64,000 nt of DNA. Origin: Telmatospirillum sp. (lineage in GTDB: Bacteria > Pseudomonadota > Alphaproteobacteria > CACIAM-22H2). Positions 54,512-62,479 of this stretch are shown here, in pieces. Under the pieces are notes generated by a model. That model had not been told where the DNA came from. It saw only the letters and a list, made by a program, of their open reading frames with translations, and did not search any database. Position 1 is the stretch's first letter; every line of letters begins with the position of its first letter. Location of the stretch: positions 1-64,000 of the forward strand of contig JADCGL010000013.1 of assembly GCA_020248985.1 (NCBI GenBank), given 5' to 3'. Made by a program: the position numbers and the translations under genes.

Positions 54512-55993
54512 TCAATTGAGCTGAAGGTGGATCGTCTTGAGTTCGGTGAATTCCTCGACGGCGAAGCGGCCACGCTCGTGGCCGCTGCCGCTTTCCTTGT
54601 GGCCCGTGAGCGGAAGCTCCGGCGTGCCGGCCATGTAAGTATTGACCTCGATCGTGCCCGCCTTGAGCCCGCGCCCGAAGCGGAACGCCTTGTCGAGATC
54701 GCGAGTCCACACGCCGGCCGACAAGCCGTAGGGCGTGCCGTTTGCGATCGCAATCGCCTGGTCGACCGTTTCGAATTCGATCGCCGACAGGACGGGCCCG
54801 AAGATTTCCTCCTGGGCGATCGACATCTTCGGATCGACCGCGGTGAAGAGACCCGGCTGCACGTAATTCTTGCGATCAGGACCGTCCGACGGCCGGCTCC
54901 AATAAGTCGCACCGTCGCGCTGGCCGGCCCCGATGTAGCTGTTCACGCGATCGAACTGTGCCGTACTGATAAGCGGCCCCATCTCGGTCGCCGGATCGAG
55001 TGTGTCGCCAACGCGAACGGCACGCATGCCGGCTTTGACGCGTTCGAGGAATTCGCGCGCGATCGAGCGCTCGACCAGGAGACGCGATCCGCTCACGCAA
55101 GCCTGTCCGGCATTGCGCGTGGCGCCGATCACGACTTTCTGCGCTGCGGTTTCAAGATCGGCGTCGGCGCACACGATATGCGCGGACTTGCCGCCGAGTT
55201 CGAGCGACAGCTTCTTGAGGGCCGCCCCGGCCTTGCCGGCGATTTCCTTGCCGACCCGGGTCGATCCGGTGAAGGAGATCATGTCGACGCGCGGATCGGC
55301 GCACAAAGCGGCGCCGACATCGTGGCCGAAGCCGGGCAGAACGCTGACCACGCCCGGCGGCACGCCCGCCTCGAGCAGAATGCGGCCGAGAAGAAGCGTG
55401 GTACCGGACGTGAGTTCGCTGGGTTTGATGACCGCACAGCAGCCGACCGCCAAAGCGAAGGGCAGCTTCTGGCTGATGATGAGCAGCGGATAGTTCCACG
55501 GCGTGATCATCGCCACGACGCCGTAGGGCTCGCGCAGGATCAGGCCCATCTGGCCGCCGCCGAGATTGTCGTAGGTGTCGCCATAGGTGTGGCGGGCGAG
55601 GGTGGCTGCGTATTCCCAATGCGCAATGGCGCCGCGGATTTCGCGCTCCGCGTTGGTGACGGGCTTGCCGCATTCGAGGCACTCGATGCGTCGGAATTCG
55701 TCGAGGTTGTCTTCGATGCGGCGCGCGACATCGAGCAGGATCTTGGCGCGCTGTGCGCCGGACAATCCGCTCCAGACGCGTTTCTCGGCTGCGGCTGCTG
55801 CGGCCGCGACGGCCTCACCGACGTCGGCAGTCGTCGCGCGGGGATAGCGGCTGACCGCGATGTCGAATGTGGGATGGCGCCGTCCGATAACCTCTCGGCT
55901 TCGCGTCTCGACAAGATTGCCGCCGACGATTGCCGGCAACTCGATCGGCGTTTCGGGCAGTTTCACGGGCCAGGCAGTCGAGGGCGTAGACAT
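54512..55993 (-). CDS. NAD(P)-dependent aldehyde dehydrogenase
   Basis: A 493-residue aldehyde dehydrogenase. The catalytic Cys is C299 in NAGQACVSGSRL, the general base E265 in LELGGKSAH, and the oxyanion Asn N167 in TPWNYPL; FTGSTRVGKE binds the nucleotide. It resembles betaine/glycolaldehyde or alpha-ketoglutarate-semialdehyde dehydrogenases, and no closer assignment is safe. Operator site C lies 27 bases upstream of the start, so it and the CoA-transferase belong to the LacI regulon. Confidence 0.9.
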   Translation of the reverse strand: MSTPSTAWPVKLPETPIELPAIVGGNLVETRSREVIGRRHPTFDIAVSRYPRATTADVGEAVAAAAAAAEKRVWSGLSGAQRAKILLDVARRIEDNLDEFRRIECLECGKPVTNAEREIRGAIAHWEYAATLARHTYGDTYDNLGGGQMGLILREPYGVVAMITPWNYPLLIISQKLPFALAVGCCAVIKPSELTSGTTLLLGRILLEAGVPPGVVSVLPGFGHDVGAALCADPRVDMISFTGSTRVGKEIAGKAGAALKKLSLELGGKSAHIVCADADLETAAQKVVIGATRNAGQACVSGSRLLVERSIAREFLERVKAGMRAVRVGDTLDPATEMGPLISTAQFDRVNSYIGAGQRDGATYWSRPSDGPDRKNYVQPGLFTAVDPKMSIAQEEIFGPVLSAIEFETVDQAIAIANGTPYGLSAGVWTRDLDKAFRFGRGLKAGTIEVNTYMAGTPELPLTGHKESGSGHERGRFAVEEFTELKTIHLQLN

Positions 55994-56019
55994 GATGTTT
56001 CTCCAATTGGATAGCGATG

Positions 56020-56035
56020 ATGTAACCGCTTTCTT
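56020..56035 (-). promoter_or_regulatory. LacI-type operator (site C) ahead of the aldehyde dehydrogenase
   Basis: On the plus strand ATGTAACCGCTTTCTT; on the minus strand AAGAAAGCGGTTACAT. It matches the site-A consensus except for a C in place of the first G. It lies between the GMC stop and the aldehyde dehydrogenase start. Confidence 0.6.
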
Positions 56036-56073
56036 TTTATGTCAATCGCAACGGAGCTGCCGACTGTCGGCGG

Positions 56074-57801
56074 CTAGCGACCGGCGCGGATGAGATCGGC
56101 GACGCGCTCGGCAACCATGATCGTCGGCAGGTTGATGTTGGCGCGCGGGATGGCGGGGAAGATCGACGCATCGACGACGCGCAAGCCGTCGATGCCGTGG
56201 ACGCGACCGGACGAATCCGTGACAGCCATGGGATCGTCGGCACGGCCCATGCGGCACGAACACGATGCGTGCCACACGCCGACGGCCGCCTTGCGCACGA
56301 ACGCTTCGAGTTTGTCGTCGTCGGCGAGCAGCACGTCGAGCGGCTCGGATTCGACGACGAAGTTTTTGAACATGAACCGACGCAGCGGGGCAGGGCCGTC
56401 GAGGATCGTGGCGAGGATGCGCGTGAGAATGCGATTCTTCGTGTTGACCTCGCTGACCTGGCGGATCTTCTCGCTGAAGCTCGCCGCGAACGGATCGGTC
56501 ACGGCCGCGCGCATCTCGGGCGCGTCGAAAACGGCGCGCAGCCGCCGCATCGCCGCCATCAGGCGCACGAGGTCGCGACGGTCATGCAGCAGCTTGAAAT
56601 CGACTTTGGGCTGGTCGCGCCAATCGGCCGAATTGAGGCGAACTTCGCCGGCCTCGGAGAACGTCTTGTTGACCCATGTCGTGACCGAACAAATCTGCTC
56701 GCCGACATGATGCCATGCGGCCTTCGTCGAAACCGACACGGCCATGTCCGACACCGGCATGCCCGGAATGTCGGACGTGAAGCGTAGCCCGACGAGAAGA
56801 TGGCGCCGCGTTTTCTCCTGCAATCGCGCATGCGGATGGATGAAGCCGGCGAGTGCGACCGACGGATGGTCCATCAGCCGCTGGCCGACGCCCGCAAGCG
56901 CTTGCCGCAGTTCGATCCCGTGCGTGTGCAGCTCGCCGACGGGACCAATTCCCGCCCGCATCAGCATCGGCGGCGAGTAGATGGCCCCACACGAAAGGAT
57001 GACTTCGCGCGCGCGGAACTCGCGCAGTTCGCCGTCGACCAAAGCGCGCACGCCGACGCAGCGGCGCCCCTCGAAGATGAGATCGCGAACATGGCTATCG
57101 GTCTGGATCGTAAGGTTCGCGCGCGCGCGTACCGTGCTCGTCAGGTAGGCGATTGCCGTCGGCACGCGCCGGTCGTAGAGGTTTGAGATCGTGAAGGGGT
57201 GGTATCCGTCGATGAATTCGCCGTTCTGGTCGGCGAGGTATCTGAAGCCCATCCGCTCGAAGCCGGCCGCGATCGCCTTGGCTTGTCCCGCCCACATATC
57301 CGGAAAGATGCGGCGGATCGGCAGCGGACCATCCTTGCCGTGGAGCGGGCCGTCGAAGTCGTTGTCGCGTTCGAGCTTGCGGAAATAGGGAAGGACCGCG
57401 TTCCAGTTCCAGCCCTCGGCCCCGAGCGTTTCCCACTCGTCGTAGTCGACGGGACCACCGCGGTTGGCGAGCTGCCCGTTGATCGAAGAGCCGCCGCCCA
57501 GGACACGCGCTTGTTCGTATTTGCGCAGGCGCGGCCGCGGCGCGTCCGGCTGGTTGTGCGGAATCGTCTCCGTCGTAACGCGCAGGTCATTCCAGAGGAA
57601 TCGGCGGTCGAGGAAGGCGTAAGCGGCGAAGCTATCGAGAATGCGCTCCGGTGTGGCCCCGTCCTTGATGTTGGGACCGGCTTCGAACAGGAGCACCGAG
57701 GTTGCACTGCGCTCGGTCAATCGGCTCGCGAGAACCGAACCGGCGGATCCACCGCCGACGATGATGAAATCGTGTGACGTCATTGCGCTTTGAGTATCCA
57801 T
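56074..57801 (-). CDS. GMC-family FAD oxidoreductase (choline/alcohol dehydrogenase type)
   Basis: A 575-residue flavoenzyme that oxidises an alcohol to an aldehyde. The dinucleotide motif is IIVGGGSAGSVLASRL (about 11-26), GGSSINGQLANRG is GMC signature 1, and the C-terminal active-site His and Asn are in WHASCSCRMG and ANINLPTIMVAE. ATG 57801 is preferred; an in-frame ATG at 57783 lacks a ribosome site. It ends in a separate small unit upstream of the aldehyde dehydrogenase, with operator site D 48 bases ahead. Together the two could turn an alcohol into an acid. Confidence 0.9.
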   Translation of the reverse strand: MDTQSAMTSHDFIIVGGGSAGSVLASRLTERSATSVLLFEAGPNIKDGATPERILDSFAAYAFLDRRFLWNDLRVTTETIPHNQPDAPRPRLRKYEQARVLGGGSSINGQLANRGGPVDYDEWETLGAEGWNWNAVLPYFRKLERDNDFDGPLHGKDGPLPIRRIFPDMWAGQAKAIAAGFERMGFRYLADQNGEFIDGYHPFTISNLYDRRVPTAIAYLTSTVRARANLTIQTDSHVRDLIFEGRRCVGVRALVDGELREFRAREVILSCGAIYSPPMLMRAGIGPVGELHTHGIELRQALAGVGQRLMDHPSVALAGFIHPHARLQEKTRRHLLVGLRFTSDIPGMPVSDMAVSVSTKAAWHHVGEQICSVTTWVNKTFSEAGEVRLNSADWRDQPKVDFKLLHDRRDLVRLMAAMRRLRAVFDAPEMRAAVTDPFAASFSEKIRQVSEVNTKNRILTRILATILDGPAPLRRFMFKNFVVESEPLDVLLADDDKLEAFVRKAAVGVWHASCSCRMGRADDPMAVTDSSGRVHGIDGLRVVDASIFPAIPRANINLPTIMVAERVADLIRAGR

Positions 57802-57848
57802 CCCGCGATCGTGCGGCATAGATGCGCCGCATTTGTTGTTCGTTAGAT

Positions 57849-57864
57849 TTATAAACGCTTTCAT
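57849..57864 (-). promoter_or_regulatory. LacI-type operator (site D) ahead of the GMC gene
   Basis: On the minus strand ATGAAAGCGTTTATAA, with the ATGAAAGCG half matching the inverted half of sites A and C. It is 48 bases upstream of the GMC start and 130 bp from site E, which serves the divergent gene. Confidence 0.5.
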
Positions 57865-57974
57865 GTCGGCGACGCAATCGGCAAGACGCCGCATTAATTC
57901 TCTTTATAGCATTGAATTTAAATACAATATGCATGGCAGCAATACGCTCTATGCATCGCCGAGCGGGCGTTTTA

Positions 57975-58010
57975 TTGACATCTTGGCAAGATTGATGTAA
58001 GCGCTTAACC
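57975..58010 (+). promoter_or_regulatory. Promoter and LacI-type operator (site E) of the DapA-family gene
   Basis: TTGACA (57975-57980) is followed by operator ATGTAAGCGCTTAACC (57995-58010), whose centre TAAGCGCTTA is perfectly palindromic. The expected -10 falls inside the operator, so repressor binding would exclude RNA polymerase. Confidence 0.65.
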
Positions 58011-58038
58011 AAGAATCAACAACACAAGGAAACGTGCC

Positions 58039-58998
58039 ATGGCGTTCGACCTCACGCAGGGCGTTATTGCGGCTCCCGTCACCCCGTTCAACCCCGACGA
58101 ATCGGTCGATTGGGCCACGCTCGACCGCTACATGGCCGAGGTCGCCGCGGGCGGCCCTCAGGGCATTGCCATGAACATGGCGGCAAGCGAAGGCGGATCG
58201 CTGACAATCGACGAGCAACTCGACGTCATTCGCCGCACCAAGAAAGCGGTTGGCGGCGCATGCGCGGTCCTTTCCGGCGTGGTTGCCGCAAGCACGACGA
58301 AGGCGGCCGAACTCGGCAAGCGTCTGGTCGATGCGGGTGCCGATGGCCTTGTGATCTTCCCGCCGCTGCCGACTTTCATTTCCAAGCCGCTGCCGGTCGA
58401 TGTCGTCGTCGATTTCCACAAGGCGATCGCCGATGCCGCGGGCGTGCCGATCATCGCGTTCCACACGCCGTTCGTCGACTATCCGCACGGCACGATCAAA
58501 GGCCTCGCCAAGCTGAAATCCGTCGTGGCGCTGAAAGACGCCGCCTTCAATGTCGACCGCACGGTCGAGATCGTCGAAGAAGCGGAAGACACGCACATCA
58601 AGATTCTCACCGGCAACGACACCTTCATTCTCGAAGCGATGCTGATGGGCTGCTCGGGCGCGCTCATCGGTTTTGCTGGCACGGCAACGGCCAAGATCGT
58701 CGAGATGCACAATCTCGCCAAGGCCGGCAAGATCACCGAGGCCTACCAGATTTGGAATGCGATCGGGCCGCTCGCGCGCATCTGCTGGCGCGCCCCGCTC
58801 CGCGACTATCGCGTGCGCATGAAGTACGCGCTGGTGCGTCAGGGCGTCATTCCGCACGCGACCGCGCGTTTGCCGCAGCCGGCGATCACGGACCAGGACA
58901 AGGCCGATCTCGATCGCTGCTTCGATCGTTTCGGCCTCGATGCGCCGGCCTATCTCCCGGCAGGCCGCAAGTTCCAGCGTTCGCGCGCGGCCGAGTAG
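58039..58998 (+). CDS. DapA/NAL-superfamily lyase or dehydratase
   Basis: A 319-residue class I aldolase-fold protein with Schiff-base K166 in VVALKDAAF. The DapA-type YNxP tyrosine motif is replaced by FHTP (141-144), so it is not dihydrodipicolinate synthase. The GIAMNMAASEGGSLT loop replaces the usual GTTGE keto-acid-binding motif, another departure. It is expected to act on a 2-keto-3-deoxy acid made by the dehydratase at 45371. The ADH gene follows after 12 bases. Confidence 0.83.
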   Translation: MAFDLTQGVIAAPVTPFNPDESVDWATLDRYMAEVAAGGPQGIAMNMAASEGGSLTIDEQLDVIRRTKKAVGGACAVLSGVVAASTTKAAELGKRLVDAGADGLVIFPPLPTFISKPLPVDVVVDFHKAIADAAGVPIIAFHTPFVDYPHGTIKGLAKLKSVVALKDAAFNVDRTVEIVEEAEDTHIKILTGNDTFILEAMLMGCSGALIGFAGTATAKIVEMHNLAKAGKITEAYQIWNAIGPLARICWRAPLRDYRVRMKYALVRQGVIPHATARLPQPAITDQDKADLDRCFDRFGLDAPAYLPAGRKFQRSRAAE

Positions 58999-59010
58999 TT
59001 CCGCTTCGCC

Positions 59011-60039
59011 ATGCTGGCGCTTCGCAAGCTCGGTGCTGCACCCGGTGTTGCCCTCGTCGATGTCGTCGAGCCCGAGATATCGGGTTCGGACGATGTGAAG
59101 ATCGAGGTGGCGGCCGCGGGCATCTGCGGCTCCGATCTGCATATCGATCACTGGTCGCCGGGCTACCACCATCTCGGGCCGTCGCTGCCCTTGACGCTTG
59201 GGCACGAGTTTGTCGGCCGCGTCGTCGATCGGGGCTCGTCTGCACAAAGCCCGGCTATCGGCAGCCGCGTGACGGTCGTGCCGGCAACGACCTGCGGCCA
59301 TTGCGCCGCATGTGTCGCGGCCGATTTCGATGCGTGCCGCGAGCGGCGCGGGATCGGTGTGATGCGCAATGGCGGGTTCGCACGTTATGTCGTCGTGCCC
59401 GCTCGCAATTGCATTCCGATTCCGGATGCGCTGCCCGACGAGGTCGCCGCACTCACCGAGCCCGTCGCGATCGGCGTCAACGCTGTCATGACGGCAGCGC
59501 TGAAAGCAGGCGAAAAGGTCGTTGTATTTGGGCCGGGAACGATCGGTCAGGCAATCGCCGTCGAAGCCCGTCGCGCCGGTGCGGACGTGACCGTGGTCGG
59601 GTTCCGCGACGAAAGCCGCATCGCCGTGCTGCGGGCGCTCGGCTTCAGCCAACTTGTCGATCTCGACAATTCGGCACAGGCCGCGACGCTTTCAGCTCTC
59701 GCAGACTCTATCGACTGCGTCTTCGAAGCGTCGGGTGCCGCGTCCGCGTTCAAAGCGGCCTTGGGTCTGCTGCGTCCAAAGGGACGGCTTGTCGTCGTCG
59801 GCATCCACTCAGCTCCCGGCGAGATCGATCTTGTCCGCCTCGTACGCAAGCGCCTTCAAGTGCTGGGTTCATTCAGTTCGCCCGGGACGATTTGGCCCGA
59901 TGTCGTCAAGCGCTTGGCGGCGGACCCGATGATGTATGCGAAGTTCGTGACCCACCGCTATTCGCTTGAAAACATCCTCGCGGGCTTCGATGTGGGGCAC
60001 CGTCGTGCTGCGTCGAAGGTCATCGTTCGGCCGACCTGA
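59011..60039 (+). CDS. Zinc-dependent medium-chain alcohol/polyol dehydrogenase
   Basis: A 342-residue NAD(P) dehydrogenase. Catalytic zinc ligands are C39 (GICGSD), H65 and E66 (GHE); the structural zinc site has C95, C98, C101 and C109. The nucleotide motif is VVFGPGTIGQAIAVEA (about 171-186). It resembles sorbitol, threonine and galactonate dehydrogenases. It is the second gene of the site-E unit and converges with the MmgE/PrpD gene 21 bases downstream. Confidence 0.9.
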   Translation: MLALRKLGAAPGVALVDVVEPEISGSDDVKIEVAAAGICGSDLHIDHWSPGYHHLGPSLPLTLGHEFVGRVVDRGSSAQSPAIGSRVTVVPATTCGHCAACVAADFDACRERRGIGVMRNGGFARYVVVPARNCIPIPDALPDEVAALTEPVAIGVNAVMTAALKAGEKVVVFGPGTIGQAIAVEARRAGADVTVVGFRDESRIAVLRALGFSQLVDLDNSAQAATLSALADSIDCVFEASGAASAFKAALGLLRPKGRLVVVGIHSAPGEIDLVRLVRKRLQVLGSFSSPGTIWPDVVKRLAADPMMYAKFVTHRYSLENILAGFDVGHRRAASKVIVRPT

Positions 60040-60060
60040 AGGGCGCCGCATCGGACGTTG

Positions 60061-61452
60061 TCAGAGGCGCGGAACCGTCAGGGCCACGAGGCGGCGTATG
60101 TCGACGACCTCTTCGATCCGATCGACCATGTCGATGAGTTCGCGCGCTGCATCGGCCGCAAGCACGGTTGTCAGCAGATCGAGCGCCTTCTCCTGGACCT
60201 GTGCCTTCGACATCGGGTTCTCCGCGCGGCCCAGCACATTGCGGTCCTGATCCGCGACGAACGTGCCGCGGCTGGTTTCGACTTCGACTTGCGCGTCGAA
60301 GCGGGCGAGATGCGGCTTCGGCCCGAGAAAGTCGATGCGCTGGCCCACGGCAACGACGGCCAGATCCTGCATTCTTTCGGCGTCGTGCGCCGCGTCGAAT
60401 GTCAGTCTGCCGTCGATCAGCGTCACGGCCATGCAATAGCGCAGATTGACGTCCGGCATCTGGGTCTTGTCGCCGATGACCTTGTACCAATCTTCGTTGT
60501 AGTAGATGCGCACGCGCTTGGTTTCTCCGGCACCCACGCCGTGCTTGCCGATGATCTTCTCGAGGGCCGCGAGCGGTGCCGCGATCGGGTAGCCGACCGG
60601 ATAGCATTTGATGTCGGTCTCGAGGATTTCGTGGCGCACGCCGAGTGCGTCCGTAAGGCAAGCAGGCCGCGGATGGGAAGTGATGGCGTCGAGCATGTTG
60701 CGGTCGCTCATCTCCAGCACGTCGCCGCCGCCCGAGAAACCGGCGCGCACGAGGGCCGCGCATTTGGCGCCGTTCATTGCCGGCATGCCCGCGAAGACGT
60801 AGCTCTTGAGCGTATGGCGCGCGTCGCGCCGCCAAGTCGTGAGGCCGGACGCTTCTTGTGCGAGATAGTTGAGCAGGATCTTGAAGCGCTCGGCATCGAA
60901 GCCCATCAGCGACCCGGCAGCGTAGCCCGCACCGAACAACGGGCCGTAGGCGTGGCTCGACATGGAAGATTGTTTGAACGTCATTCCGGCGCCGAAGGCC
61001 TTGGCGAAGCGGATCGTCGTCTCGTACCCGAGGATTGTCGCTCGCAGCAAGCGCGCACCGTTCGCACCCAACGCTTCGGCGACCGATATCGCCGACGGAA
61101 CCACGCCGCAGCCCGGATGCGTCTGGCTTTCTTCGTGCGAATCGTCCGACTCGTCGGCATGTGCCGCCATGCCGTTGGCGAGTACGGCTTCCGAAAGTGG
61201 TGCGCGCAGTGCCGTGCCAAGGATTGTTGCATCCGGACGGCCGTCCAGCGACGCGGCATAACGCTGGCCGGCAATGCCCGCCTCGAGGGCGGCACCCGAG
61301 ACGATCGCGGCCAGCGTGTCGAGCAGTTGCAGCTTGCCCTTTTCGAGCACGTCGCGCGGATAGTCGGTGGCCGCGGCGGCCGCAGCGTGGGCGGCGACAA
61401 TGCCGCCATAATCGTGGCTCCGATCGATATTGCCCGGTTCCATGCGCATCAT
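60061..61452 (-). CDS. MmgE/PrpD-family protein
   Basis: A 463-residue protein of the family that includes 2-methylcitrate dehydratase and cis-aconitate decarboxylase, which eliminate water or CO2 from tricarboxylates without a metal cluster. Family pieces are GTALRAPLSEAVLANGMAAHADESDDSH (about 75-102), HPGCGVVPSA and the KCYPVGYP segment near residue 265. ATG 61452 is chosen by family length; the frame is open to 61530, where an alternative ATG exists. It is divergent from the Gfo/Idh gene and shares the region with operator site F. Confidence 0.85.
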   Translation of the reverse strand: MMRMEPGNIDRSHDYGGIVAAHAAAAAATDYPRDVLEKGKLQLLDTLAAIVSGAALEAGIAGQRYAASLDGRPDATILGTALRAPLSEAVLANGMAAHADESDDSHEESQTHPGCGVVPSAISVAEALGANGARLLRATILGYETTIRFAKAFGAGMTFKQSSMSSHAYGPLFGAGYAAGSLMGFDAERFKILLNYLAQEASGLTTWRRDARHTLKSYVFAGMPAMNGAKCAALVRAGFSGGGDVLEMSDRNMLDAITSHPRPACLTDALGVRHEILETDIKCYPVGYPIAAPLAALEKIIGKHGVGAGETKRVRIYYNEDWYKVIGDKTQMPDVNLRYCMAVTLIDGRLTFDAAHDAERMQDLAVVAVGQRIDFLGPKPHLARFDAQVEVETSRGTFVADQDRNVLGRAENPMSKAQVQEKALDLLTTVLAADAARELIDMVDRIEEVVDIRRLVALTVPRL

Positions 61453-61509
61453 CTCGCCGCGTATCGCGACGCTCCCACGCTTGTCTTTTTGCCTGCCGTC
61501 CGATGCCGG

Positions 61510-61555
61510 TTGACAGGTTGCCGCTTTCATTCATAGTTTATGAGAGCGCTTACAT
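61510..61555 (+). promoter_or_regulatory. Promoter and LacI-type operator (site F) between MmgE/PrpD and Gfo/Idh genes
   Basis: TTGACA (61510-61515) and TAGTTT (61534-61539, 18-base spacing) lie just before operator ATGAGAGCGCTTACAT (61540-61555), which read inversely is ATGTAAGCGCTCTCAT. It is 40 bases upstream of the Gfo/Idh start and could also control the divergent MmgE/PrpD gene. Confidence 0.65.
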
Positions 61556-61594
61556 CAATGCCAAACATGAGACCCGAAAAGAGGGCGAGACGGG

Positions 61595-62479
61595 ATGGAA
61601 ACGAAGTTCGGAGTCGTCGGCACCGCGCATTGGGCGACAAACGTCCATTCGATCGGCCTGCAGCAGACGCCGGGTGTGCGCCTTGTCGGCATCTGGGGGC
61701 GCGATCCCGAGAAAACACGCGCCTTGGCCGCCGCGCGCGGTGTTGCTGCGTTCGTGCGTTTCGAGGACATGCTGGCCGAGGTCGACGCGGTCAGCTTTGC
61801 GGTCCCGCCGCAGATCCAAGAGGAACTTGCCTTGCAGGCCTTTCGCGCGGGCAAACACGCGCTGCTCGAAAAGCCGATCGCGACGACGACCCTCGCGGCC
61901 CAGGCGCTGGCCGAGGCGGCCGCGCGTGCTGATGTTGCGACCGTTGTCTTCTTCATGCGGCGTTTCGTTCCGGAGATCGCCGAGTTCGTTGACCGACATG
62001 CCGCCGGCGGCTGGCAGGCGGCGGAGGTCGAAGTCCGCTCGGCTACTTTTGCGCCCGACAGCCCTTATCGCAACTCGGTCTGGCGTCAAGTTGCCGGATC
62101 CGAAATCTGGGATGTTGGGCCCCACATCCTCTCGATCCTGCTGCCGCTGCTCGGCCCGGTTACGGCAGCGCGTGCACTTGCTCCCGACGGGAACTTCACG
62201 CAGTTCGAAACGATTCATTTCGGCGGCGGCCGTGCGCTGAGCCGCATCAATCAGCGCGCCGCTCCTGCCGACACGTGCAACCTCTATCGATTCCGCGGAC
62301 CGGCCGGCGAGGTGAGCGCCCCGGAGCCGGTGCTCGACAGAACAGCCAACTATGTGCGCGCCGCAACCGCCCTGGTCGCGCGCGTCCGCGACAAAGCGCG
62401 GGTTCATCCGTGCGACGTTGTGCTCGGCGTCGAAACCGTTCGCATTCTCGAACAAATCGCGCCATGGCGCGCGGCGTGA
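61595..62479 (+). CDS. Gfo/Idh/MocA-family oxidoreductase, short variant
   Basis: A 294-residue dehydrogenase, shorter than the usual 330-380. The Rossmann loop reads VVGTAHWATNVH (a GTAHWA in place of GxGxxG), the EKP motif LLEKPIA is intact, and WDVGPHILSILLPLLG carries the usual active-site Asp and His region. The C-terminal domain appears trimmed. It overlaps the permease start and lies behind operator site F. Confidence 0.85.
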   Translation: METKFGVVGTAHWATNVHSIGLQQTPGVRLVGIWGRDPEKTRALAAARGVAAFVRFEDMLAEVDAVSFAVPPQIQEELALQAFRAGKHALLEKPIATTTLAAQALAEAAARADVATVVFFMRRFVPEIAEFVDRHAAGGWQAAEVEVRSATFAPDSPYRNSVWRQVAGSEIWDVGPHILSILLPLLGPVTAARALAPDGNFTQFETIHFGGGRALSRINQRAAPADTCNLYRFRGPAGEVSAPEPVLDRTANYVRAATALVARVRDKARVHPCDVVLGVETVRILEQIAPWRAA

